Below, one piece after another: positions 1 through 5,177 of a stretch of 5,918 bases of DNA. The notes below the pieces were generated by a model, which saw only the letters and a program-made list of their open reading frames with translations, searched no databases and was not told the origin of the DNA. Source of the DNA: Candidatus Nitrosopolaris nunavutensis (lineage in GTDB: Archaea; Thermoproteota; Nitrososphaeria; Nitrososphaerales; Nitrososphaeraceae); contig DAOM01000331.1 of the NCBI GenBank assembly GCA_002501855.1, positions 17,955 through 23,872 on the forward strand, written 5' to 3'. The translations under genes were made by a program, and so were the position numbers. How positions within the stretch are numbered: the first letter of the stretch is position 1; each line of letters opens with the position of its first letter.

Positions 1-249
1 GGTGGGAATGGAGCGAGTAGGGCTCTATACGAGAGATTTGATAATGCGATAAGAAGGGCATTGAGAATACTTATCGAATGCCCATGTAAAGGTGAAAGTG
101 GTTGCCCTAGATGTACGTACTCTTATAGATGTGGGAACAATAATGAATATTTGCATAAGATCGCGGCCATAGAAATCTTGAACAAAGCAGCATCGGGACA
201 ACAAACAGAAATCGATCAAAACGCTCAAGCTGACCGCGCTCTTATATAG
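1..249 (+). CDS. DEAD/DEAH-box helicase, C-terminal end with Zn-binding (DUF1998/MZB-like) domain, partial
   Basis: The frame is open from the first base, so the gene starts outside the window and only its last 82 residues are seen. They begin with GGNGASRALYERF and carry a cysteine cluster: Cys27-Pro-Cys29, then Gly34-Cys35-Pro-Arg-Cys38, then Cys44-Gly-Asn. This arrangement, with the GGNG...LYE lead-in and the CGNxNxxLxK tail, is what I know from the C-terminal zinc domain (DUF1998, MrfA-associated) of superfamily 2 helicases involved in DNA repair or unwinding. The helicase motor motifs lie upstream and are not visible, so the activity is inferred from the family. The last 20 residues are hydrophilic and probably disordered. 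The TAG stop is followed by a T-rich stretch that could end the transcript. Confidence 0.8.
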   Translation, partial: GGNGASRALYERFDNAIRRALRILIECPCKGESGCPRCTYSYRCGNNNEYLHKIAAIEILNKAASGQQTEIDQNAQADRALI

Positions 250-274
250 TAATTAAACGACCGTCAGATGAGAC

Positions 275-288
275 TTTATTTTTCTTCT
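275..288 (+). terminator. T-rich run, possible archaeal terminator
   Basis: A pyrimidine run containing five consecutive T lies about 30 bases after the helicase stop. Archaeal RNA polymerase often terminates at such runs without a hairpin. Position and composition are the only evidence. Confidence 0.3.
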
Positions 289-385
289 ATAATAAATTAA
301 ATAGAAAAATAGTCTAAAATTAAATACTGAAAATATTAGTAATAAAAATTTATGTATCTTTCATATTTATTTTGAATCATGGGTA

Positions 386-393
386 ATATAAAA
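386..393 (+). promoter_or_regulatory. TATA box for the Cys-rich small gene
   Basis: ATATAAAA is a near-ideal archaeal TATA element. Transcription would be expected to start about 25 bases on, near 414-417, leaving a leader of about 20 bases before the ATG at 436. It is the best promoter match in the AT-rich gap between the helicase end and this gene. Confidence 0.55.
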
Positions 394-397
394 AGCC

Positions 398-414
398 TTA
401 CTAATTATTAGTAA
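398..414. repeat. Perfect 17-bp palindrome, operator-like
   Basis: TTACTAAT-T-ATTAGTAA has two perfect 8-bp arms around one central base. It sits between the TATA box (386-393) and the expected transcription start, where a bound repressor would block the promoter. The half-site ATTAGTAA also occurs at 335-342, 72 bases upstream of the right arm, and a second short palindrome TAACGTTA overlaps its right edge at 412-419. The regulator is unknown; simple AT-richness could explain part of this. Confidence 0.45.
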
Positions 415-435
415 CGTTAATACGTCAAAGACGAT

Positions 436-702
436 ATGTTAATACTAGATATGCATGAGTACCTGCGAGATACACTCGTGTACAGGTATAGAGAATGTAA
501 ATCTTGTACAAATAGAACTGGATTTACATGCATAAAGTGTGGCTTTTGCTGGAGCTGTCATTGGAAGATGGAACAGGCGGAAAAATTTGAATTATATTAT
601 AAACCACTCATCACTGGCACATCTGTGCCTTCTTTTTTGGCAATTATTCACAATCAATTGTGGATGAAGAGAAAAGACTACAGAAGCAGCAAGAGTCACT
701 AG
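436..702 (+). CDS. Cys-rich small zinc-binding-type protein, probably the N-terminal part of a frameshifted gene
   Basis: An 88-codon ORF starting at the ATG behind the TATA box. Residues 21-42 hold six cysteines and a histidine in the order Cys21-x2-Cys24, Cys32-x2-Cys35-x2-Cys38-x2-Cys41-His42, the look of a small zinc-binding module. I associate the GFTCIKCGFCWSCHWK type of motif with short uncharacterised thaumarchaeal proteins, and no function is known to me. From residue 68 on, the zero frame (LAIIHNQLWMKRKDYRSSKSH) looks non-native, whereas the -1 frame continues as a charged helix and a second Cys/His tail up to 863. The junction is T633-T638, where the codons TCT TTT TTG form the -1 slippery heptamer T TTT TTG. 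Joined, the product would be about 142 residues. Options are programmed -1 frameshifting, transcriptional slippage, a true frameshift mutation, or one T lost in sequencing. Confidence 0.6.
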   Translation: MLILDMHEYLRDTLVYRYRECKSCTNRTGFTCIKCGFCWSCHWKMEQAEKFELYYKPLITGTSVPSFLAIIHNQLWMKRKDYRSSKSH

Positions 703-863
703 AGAAACTAAGTCCTACAACAACGAAGGTAATTGACGTATTTGGTGAAGAGGCAGAACCAATTTGTGACTACCTTAGATGTCATCACAAGCTTTCAGTA
801 CACGGCCTCGGAACTCGTGTATGTCAATGTCGGCATCCTCGGAACATCGCGATCGGAGCATAG
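639..863 (+). pseudogene. -1 frame continuation of the Cys-rich gene: charged helix plus Cys/His tail
   Basis: After the T6 run the -1 frame stays open for 74 codons to a TAG. It reads GNYSQSIVDEEKRLQKQQ, a charged and probably helical stretch, and ends with a Cys/His-rich tail of the form C-x5-C-H-H-K-x3-HGLG-x3-C-x-C-x-H-P. The tail resembles metal-binding ends of short thaumarchaeal proteins. It has no start codon of its own with a leader; a GTG at 660 would cut off part of the helix. It is best read as the second half of the gene that starts at 436, reached by a -1 shift at 633-639. The frame is open upstream only to a stop at 600, so the two halves overlap exactly around the T run. Confidence 0.55.
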
Positions 864-1325
864 AAAATGCATACTACGACAAAAGAAAGTCTACCTATAT
901 TCATTGCCTTTATCTCCAATTATACATGTCTCTTTGAGTTATTCGCTGCCCTTCCTTGTCAGACGTAAGAATAGAATATTGATATGAGAATAATTGATCG
1001 TACTACTGTGTCCGCTGCGAAAATAGCTAAGACCATATTAGTTGTTGACAATATTAGTTTGGAACTACGCTCCTTATCTAGCATATGAGGCATTACTTCT
1101 TTGGTGTTTAGGTATCCAATAACAACCACTAATACTTATGCTAATCATATCACTCAGTCATTATCCATAAATCATTGATCCTGTTTCCGGTCCAACGAAT
1201 ATCCAATAGAATTCGACACCATAATTCTTAGTCCAATTCTGACTGACTGTTCTTCATATTGAACTTTCCTTACTAAGGTGCCACATCACTCATCTTGTCG
1301 ATTTTTTGAGCAAAACCTATTACTC
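864..1325. other. Gene-poor stretch of about 460 bases
   Basis: All six frames were read. Only ORFs of about 20-40 codons occur, none with a convincing promoter or a domain. A 34-codon plus frame at 984-1088 contains KTILVVDN, which faintly recalls the start of a response-regulator receiver domain, but it stops at once and its continuation is full of stops. No RNA gene, long repeat or hairpin was noticed. Confidence 0.5.
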
Positions 1326-1335
1326 TTTATAGATA
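1326..1335 (+). promoter_or_regulatory. TATA box of the CBS gene, leaderless spacing
   Basis: TTTATAGATA is centred about 25 bases before the ATG at 1355. This spacing places the transcription start at or next to the A of the ATG, so the mRNA is probably leaderless, as is common in archaea. It also argues for 1355 rather than the in-frame TTG at 1349. Confidence 0.6.
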
Positions 1336-1354
1336 TTAGATAGTAGTTTTGAGT

Positions 1355-1927
1355 ATGAAAGTGACAACAAAAACAACATCAATAGGACAAATGATGACCG
1401 AAAAGCTTGAAACAATTGACATATCAAATTCAGCTCAACAAGCATCTAAGAAGATGAGAGACAAAAATGTAAGTTCACTAATAGTAATCGACAACTACAA
1501 CAAGCCTACAGGTATAGTAACAGAACGTGATTTAGTACGAAAAGTATGTGTTAATGATGCAAGTAGCAGTAGTATGCTAATAAAAGATATTATGTCTTCC
1601 CCATTAACGACTATTGATGCGGTATCTCCAGTTGAAGTAGCCGCGGATATTATGATACAGAATAGAGTAAGACATTTGCTTGTTGTAGAAAATGATGATA
1701 TAGACAAGCCCTTAGGTATAATCACTCCTACTGATTTTGTAGGTTATTTAAAAGAAAATATGAATATTGACGATGTCAACGTAAAGATATTAGAATCTCT
1801 AAAAGAAGAGGGACAAAAAGGAGAATACCAAGAAGTTATCGAAGAATTAGAACAACAAGGGGAACTACCAAAGGATGTACAAAAAGGTGGAGAACAATAT
1901 GAAAATGAAGAGCCCAGACAGGTATAG
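1355..1927 (+). CDS. Stand-alone protein with two CBS domains
   Basis: A 190-residue soluble protein. CBS domain 1 spans about residues 10-65 (IGQMMTEKLETIDI ... GIVTERDLVRKV) and CBS domain 2 about 76-134 (IKDIMSSPLTTIDA ... GIITPTDFVGYL). The two GIVTERD/GIITPTD strand-helix signatures at 53-59 and 121-127 are diagnostic. In this family a CBS pair folds into a Bateman module that usually binds adenine nucleotides (AMP, ATP, SAM) and senses energy or redox state; no catalytic domain is attached. After residue 135 comes an acidic, Gln/Glu-rich tail of about 55 residues, probably disordered or a partner-binding segment. The ATG at 1355 is preferred over TTG 1349 because of the TATA spacing. 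The next small gene begins 24 bases after the stop and may be co-transcribed. The ligand and partner cannot be told from sequence. Confidence 0.88.
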   Translation: MKVTTKTTSIGQMMTEKLETIDISNSAQQASKKMRDKNVSSLIVIDNYNKPTGIVTERDLVRKVCVNDASSSSMLIKDIMSSPLTTIDAVSPVEVAADIMIQNRVRHLLVVENDDIDKPLGIITPTDFVGYLKENMNIDDVNVKILESLKEEGQKGEYQEVIEELEQQGELPKDVQKGGEQYENEEPRQV

Positions 1928-1951
1928 ATAAATTAAAAGATTAAGAGCGCA

Positions 1952-2298
1952 ATGAAGTCTGAGCGGCTTATTGTCGAGATAAAAACTTGGGATTCGTTCC
2001 TTGTTGTTGCGCTACACACAAGAGATGGAAAAAATCTGGCGATCCAAGCGAAACTAATACTGTTGTCTGCAGTATTCATTTTGACTGCTTTCAAAGAACA
2101 ATATGTACTTTGACTGCTTTCATAACTGTTATCGCGTCATTTTGTGCACCGAGCATTAACGTATATTCTCCTGACCCCAAATCTGTCGCAGGGGTGAAGA
2201 TGAAGGAAACCTCCTTTGTATGCATTGGTTCTAGTGAAAAAGATTGTTCACTAAAGGATCCTGTGGAATTTCAAATTAGATATCGAAGTGCGTACTAA
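1952..2298 (+). pseudogene. Small single-helix membrane protein, frame broken by a 29-base repeat insertion
   Basis: From the ATG at 1952 the frame encodes MKSERLIVEIKTWDSFLVVA and runs into a hydrophobic segment (AKLILLSAVFILTAF) before a premature TGA at 2111-2113. The sequence TTTGACTGCTTTCA occurs at 2080-2093 and again at 2109-2122, exactly 29 bases apart. Removing one 29-base unit joins the two frames seamlessly: the helix continues as FILTAFITVIASF and leads into a tail (APSINVYSPDPKS ... SLKDPVEFQIRYRSAY) ending at TAA 2298. The restored protein has about 105 residues: a 33-residue soluble start, one membrane helix at about 34-58 and a roughly 45-residue tail with two cysteines. As found, only a 53-residue truncated product can be made from 1952; a TTG at 1987 opens the second frame but gives an unconvincing start. 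The family is not recognised. It lies 24 bases behind the CBS gene, probably in the same transcript. Confidence 0.55.
2080..2122 (+). repeat. 14-bp direct repeat enclosing 15 bases
   Basis: TTTGACTGCTTTCA is present twice, at 2080-2093 and 2109-2122, identical over 14 bases and mismatched just outside on both sides. The 15 bases between contain AGAACAATATG (2095-2105), which also occurs at 1891-1901 inside the CBS gene about 200 bases upstream, so the insert may have been copied from nearby. Period 29 is not a multiple of three and shifts the frame of the surrounding gene. Confidence 0.8.
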
Positions 2299-2534
2299 AT
2301 CTTATAACAAGACAGCTTCGTTATACTTTTGGTTGCTAATATGTATGAAAAGCTAGTTTCAGATATTTTTATATTCTTCATGTATTACTTCTACTGAACC
2401 GGCATTCCTATATTGCTATTTCCATAAATACCATTCTAGGACCTCTTGATGAGATTGTATTCTAGAATTAAGTTTTCCTATAATTAAAAATAGAGAAATA
2501 AAGAAGTGGAGACTCTATCTTTGCTGACTAGCGG
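2299..2534. other. Intergenic stretch, no gene seen
   Basis: This AT-rich spacer lies between converging genes. Only ORFs under 20 codons occur on either strand. The 10-mer CATAAATACC appears at 2423-2432 and 2600-2609, probably by chance. Confidence 0.45.
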
Positions 2535-2633
2535 CTACGCTTTAGGTGTTGAGAATACATCTCCATAAATAGAGTTAGCATATTTCATATGCACACATTC
2601 ATAAATACCGTCACTAAAGCCACCCACATCGCC
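2535..2633 (-). pseudogene. In-frame 32-codon extension after the TGA of the small anchored protein gene
   Basis: Directly after the TGA at 2636-2634 the same minus-strand frame stays open for 32 codons to a TAG at 2537-2535. It begins GDVGGFSDGIYECVHM and ends GDVFSTPKA, with protein-like composition and one cysteine that could pair with Cys52 or Cys65 of the upstream part. The GF-x-DG-x-x-EC pattern is reminiscent of small secreted thaumarchaeal proteins with F-x-x-G-Y-x-x-G tails. A single C-to-T change (CGA to TGA) after Arg-Arg would explain the break. Stop-codon readthrough is the alternative. Confidence 0.45.
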
Positions 2634-2876
2634 TCAGCGCCTTATTACACCTTTTTGAGATAAGTCTAGCATCTTTGCTTCGCATAACGAATGTTTGTAT
2701 GAATTTGCAGTAATAGCATAACATTGTTGGAGAGATGGAACAAACCCAATTTCTATTGCTACCGATAGTGATACAGCAATAATGAGGATTGCTAATGTCA
2801 TTTTTCTTTTTTTACTTGGAACTACTGTAGCGAGTGGTTCCAAGACTTTTGTTGATGTTCGTTTTGATGATGTCAC
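2634..2876 (-). CDS. Small membrane-anchored or secreted protein, likely truncated by an in-frame TGA
   Basis: An 80-residue ORF starting at GTG, chosen because a strong Shine-Dalgarno sequence (2887-2897) lies just upstream and no better start follows it. A basic N-terminal segment (SKKRKM at 21-26) precedes one hydrophobic helix at about 27-47 (TLAILIIAVSLSVAIEIGFV), as in a signal anchor. The outside part has Cys52 and Cys65 and ends KMLDLSQKGVIRR. A start at the internal ATG (Met26) would give a conventional short signal peptide instead. The reading frame remains open for 32 codons beyond the TGA, so the original protein was probably about 113 residues. The family is not recognised; an extracytoplasmic role is inferred only from the anchor. 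Confidence 0.6.
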   Translation of the reverse strand: MTSSKRTSTKVLEPLATVVPSKKRKMTLAILIIAVSLSVAIEIGFVPSLQQCYAITANSYKHSLCEAKMLDLSQKGVIRR

Positions 2877-2886
2877 TATGTAGTTT

Positions 2887-2897
2887 TCACCTCCTTT
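2887..2897 (-). promoter_or_regulatory. Strong Shine-Dalgarno site
   Basis: On the minus strand the sequence reads AAAGGAGGTGA, an excellent match to the archaeal anti-SD (3' end of 16S rRNA, CACCTCCT). It ends 10 bases before the GTG at 2876, a slightly long but workable spacing. It decides the start codon and shows that this mRNA has a leader, unlike the leaderless CBS gene. Confidence 0.75.
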
Positions 2898-3018
2898 TGA
2901 ATACTGATGTGTAATTTCGGCAATGTTGTTGATAGTACTGATCCCAGTGCTATAGTCTAACGATGAGTAACTGTTTTGTGCATTGCATCCTTAGGTTTTT
3001 GTTGTGATTATAAAACTA

Positions 3019-3064
3019 GGGATGAATTCCAATTGTGGATTCCAAAATTGGAATTGAGCATCCC
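3019..3064. repeat. Large imperfect hairpin in the divergent promoter region
   Basis: GGGATG plus AATTCCAATT (3019-3034) pairs with AATTGGAATT (3046-3055) and CATCCC (3059-3064), giving 16 base pairs broken only by a 3-base bulge (GAG, 3056-3058), with an 11-base loop. The loop contains a second ATTCCAA (3039-3045) that can pair with TTGGAAT (3048-3054) instead, so two exclusive hairpins are possible. The structure lies between divergent genes and next to a bidirectional TATA element, so an operator or leader-RNA role fits better than a terminator. Confidence 0.6.
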
Positions 3065-3065
3065 A

Positions 3066-3075
3066 TTTTTATATC
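3066..3075. promoter_or_regulatory. TATA element readable in both directions between divergent genes
   Basis: On the minus strand this reads GATATAAAAA, a good archaeal TATA box. It would start transcription near 3040-3045, inside the hairpin, giving the 2876 gene a leader of about 165 bases. On the plus strand TTTTTATATC could start the membrane-protein operon near 3098. A second minus-strand candidate (TTTTATAATC) lies at about 3006-3015. For the plus operon, CTTAATAAAA at 3101-3110 could instead give a leaderless mRNA at 3127. Confidence 0.45.
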
Positions 3076-3126
3076 TCGTTATTGCTATAAGGACCAGCGT
3101 CTTAATAAAATGGAGCTGCATAAAAA

Positions 3127-3444
3127 TTGATATGGATACAGACTGAAATACTGGTTACTCAGTCTATCGTTTATTTCATCGCAGCTGCTATTCCCATATA
3201 TCTTACTTTTATAGTAAAGAAAAAGATTGGTGATGATAACAATCACTTCAAGAGATTAACAATAGTACTTGCAAGTTTTGTTCTAATGCAAGGCTTTTAT
3301 CATGTTGCAGGTTCTTTTGGCTATAAGTTATTAGCAAAAGGAATACTAGAACCGTTGTCGTTTGGTATACTAATTTTCTTTGGAGTATTCTACATTATTA
3401 GTAAGACTAGCGCAAAAAATGAAGACGAAGTTAGAGTGACATAA
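3127..3444 (+). CDS. Small three-helix membrane protein, first gene of a pair
   Basis: A 105-residue hydrophobic protein. Predicted helices are at about 12-30 (QSIVYFIAAAIPIYLTFIV), 44-65 (LTIVLASFVLMQGFYHVAGS) and 73-92 (ILEPLSFGILIFFGVFYIIS). A basic loop KKKIGDDNNHFKR joins helices 1 and 2, and the hydrophilic C-terminus is charged. No ATG is available in frame near the front; TTG at 3127 is the best start and suits the AT-rich promoter just upstream. The stop is separated by one base from the ATG of the next gene, so the two are co-transcribed and probably translationally coupled. The family is not recognised; sensor, channel subunit and scaffold roles all remain open. Confidence 0.68.
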   Translation: MIWIQTEILVTQSIVYFIAAAIPIYLTFIVKKKIGDDNNHFKRLTIVLASFVLMQGFYHVAGSFGYKLLAKGILEPLSFGILIFFGVFYIISKTSAKNEDEVRVT

Positions 3445-3445
3445 T

Positions 3446-3796
3446 ATGATAGACGTCCAGAGTAATATCAACTTCATGTCCTATGCAGGTGGATTGACTT
3501 TAGTTATTCTCTTCTCGTCATTGGCTATATTTGGATGGCTTGCAGTCAGATATAGAAATATTAGAAGCTTTGAATTTCAAATTTCTGTATTCATCATATT
3601 CTACATTGTTGGAGAAATACTAGAAGATTATAAAATTCCTTCTCTTTCCACATCATTGCCTTATATTGGTTCACAAATTCATATCGTATCTGCAGTCTTT
3701 CTAGCTATAATATTATGGCTTAGATTATACTACGTACGAAGGAGTGGAAGAAAGATGATTGATAAGCTAGTGCCCGTTGAAGAAGGCGATGATTGA
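3446..3796 (+). CDS. Small three-helix membrane protein, second gene of a pair
   Basis: A 116-residue protein beginning at an ATG one base after the previous stop (TAATATG junction). Helices are predicted at about 14-34 (AGGLTLVILFSSLAIFGWLA), 43-58 (EFQISVFIIFYIVGEI) and 75-97 (GSQIHIVSAVFLAIILWLRL). The acidic motif GEILEDYK at 56-63 follows helix 2, and the C-terminus is basic then acidic (YYVRRSGRK ... PVEEGDD). With its partner it could form a six-helix unit; both have the same size and three-helix plan, but I see no clear sequence similarity that would make them paralogues. I do not recognise a named family. Confidence 0.75.
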   Translation: MIDVQSNINFMSYAGGLTLVILFSSLAIFGWLAVRYRNIRSFEFQISVFIIFYIVGEILEDYKIPSLSTSLPYIGSQIHIVSAVFLAIILWLRLYYVRRSGRKMIDKLVPVEEGDD

Positions 3797-4135
3797 ACTT
3801 GATTGGTCAATACCACCGTCACGCCATGAGTCTCGGCAATTCCAAGAAGTAAATGCATGGAATTGTTTAATCTTTGCTAAAATACCATATGCCGTGATAT
3901 TTTAAATTCTCAAACATTGGTACTTAAATCGTATTGGATTCATGTACAATTAAACTGCTATTGAGTCATATCGCCTTCTAAGTAAGAGATCAATGAAACT
4001 GTTACTTGAAATTCAATGAACTATGGTACTGTTTCAGCTCCTAATTCATCTCCTCTTGCTATACCACGCTTATCTTATTTCACCTACTGCTCAAATAAGA
4101 ATCCAAAATGTTAATGAACTGCAAATAGCACAAGA
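3797..4135. other. Intergenic stretch between converging genes, no gene seen
   Basis: These 339 bases separate the membrane pair from the end of the minus-strand reductase. Every frame is broken by stops within about 20 codons, except the plus-strand shadow that enters the reductase gene. No hairpin plus T-run terminator or RNA gene stands out. Confidence 0.5.
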
Positions 4136-5152
4136 TCATCTATACTCATCACCACAATCTCCAATTGTCTCAAACAAGTCATTTGACTTTGTACATACAG
4201 CATCTATAGCATCACAATCTGACTTATCCAAACAAAAGTTGAATACCTGCACATTATTGTTTATATGATCAACTATTCCAAGTCTAACACCGATAATAAC
4301 GCCTGCTACCGCAGAGTTGGCAAGAATATAGCGGGTTGCTACATTTGCAATGCTTACATTGTGCTTTTGTGCAATTCTCTTTAAAGTCGATAAAAGTTCT
4401 TGGAACAAATTCCATCCACCCCATGCATCTATCATCTGCTTGTATTTTCGTAAGCTTAACGTATTTAACTCGGCAGTAGATGGCTGTATTCTTCCTAGAT
4501 AGCGCTCTGACATCAGCCCTCCACAGAGGCTTCCATAGGTAAGGAGACTCATGTTATGCTCTAGGCAAAATGGTATCATCTTTACTTCTGGCCTACGATC
4601 TATGATCGAATATTGAACCTGGTTCGATACAATTTGTAGACCTGAATCTATCATGATCTGCATACGTTCAGTATCAAAATTTGTGAGACCTATATGCTTG
4701 ATTATTCCATCATCCCGGAGGTCGGATAGGCATTTGAGAGCATCCATGTAATACGGATTGTTATAATCCCACCAGTGGAATTGAAGTAAATCCAGCGAGC
4801 TAACACTCATTCTGCGGAGCGATCTTTCTATATTTTCATTAACGATAGAACGTGTAATTCTTCCTGGCTGTGGCACCCACTTTGTTAACGCCTGAATTCT
4901 ATTGAGTTCTTCTTTTCCTTTTAGTGCCGATAATTTACGCCTGAACTGCCCAATAAAATCTTCCGCTGGGCCATAAATATCTGCTAAATCCCAAGTCGTA
5001 AAGCCAGCATCATGATATTTCATCATGTCTGCAATTGCCAATTCATGATCGATATATCCATGTCCGCCTGCAACCTGCCACATGCCATTGGCTATTCTGC
5101 ATATTGTCAGGTCAGGAGCCAGTTGGTAGAATTTCTTACTCATGTCATTCAT
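4136..5152 (-). CDS. Aldo/keto reductase family oxidoreductase
   Basis: A 338-residue soluble enzyme, full length for the family, with an (alpha/beta)8-barrel pattern. The aldo/keto reductase catalytic tetrad is visible: Asp55 and Tyr60 in WDLADIYG, Lys91 in LTKWVP, and His126 in LDLLQFHWWD. Other family landmarks are GLTNF (about 157-161), the NQVQYS strand end with the following DRRP, and the NAD(P)H-pocket region near AVAGVIIGVR (about 284-293). The family reduces aldehydes and ketones with NADPH; the substrate cannot be named. The C-terminal GDCGDEYR ending recalls a subgroup that I also associate with cyanobacterial and eukaryotic members, so its origin may be horizontal. Start: ATG at 5152 or, three codons on, ATG at 5143; the TATA-like box suits 5143 better for a leaderless mRNA. 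It stands alone on this strand. Confidence 0.93.
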   Translation of the reverse strand: MNDMSKKFYQLAPDLTICRIANGMWQVAGGHGYIDHELAIADMMKYHDAGFTTWDLADIYGPAEDFIGQFRRKLSALKGKEELNRIQALTKWVPQPGRITRSIVNENIERSLRRMSVSSLDLLQFHWWDYNNPYYMDALKCLSDLRDDGIIKHIGLTNFDTERMQIMIDSGLQIVSNQVQYSIIDRRPEVKMIPFCLEHNMSLLTYGSLCGGLMSERYLGRIQPSTAELNTLSLRKYKQMIDAWGGWNLFQELLSTLKRIAQKHNVSIANVATRYILANSAVAGVIIGVRLGIVDHINNNVQVFNFCLDKSDCDAIDAVCTKSNDLFETIGDCGDEYR

Positions 5153-5167
5153 TCTAGGTTTTCTCTA

Positions 5168-5177
5168 CATTTTTATG
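5168..5177 (-). promoter_or_regulatory. TATA-like box of the aldo/keto reductase gene
   Basis: On the minus strand CATAAAAATG is centred about 20 bases before the ATG at 5152 and about 29 before the ATG at 5143. The usual distance of 25-27 falls between them, so the mRNA is leaderless or nearly so. No Shine-Dalgarno sequence is seen before either start. Confidence 0.4.

Noticed and set aside
25..228. Minus-strand ORF of 67 codons
   Set aside because: It is antisense to the helicase end, whose cysteine motifs clearly define the coding frame.
733..987. Plus ORF of 84 codons starting at TTG
   Set aside because: It overlaps the Cys/His tail in another frame, has no promoter and no domain-like pattern.
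984..1088. Short frame containing KTILVVDN, like the start of a receiver domain
   Set aside because: Only 34 codons, lacking the phospho-acceptor Asp region, and the continuation is full of stops; chance is the simpler reading.
1495..1725. Minus-strand ORF of 76 codons
   Set aside because: It is a shadow of the CBS domain gene.
1987..2298. TTG-started ORF of 103 codons as an independent gene
   Set aside because: Its first 40 residues (CCCATHKRWKKSG type) look out of frame, while the frame from ATG 1952 reads well up to the repeat. The 29-base insertion explains both.
2423..2609. 10-mer CATAAATACC present twice in the same orientation
   Set aside because: AT-rich 10-mers recur by chance in 6 kb, and neither copy is at a sensible promoter distance.
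4023..4268. Plus ORF of 81 codons
   Set aside because: Its second half is antisense to the reductase end and it lacks a promoter.
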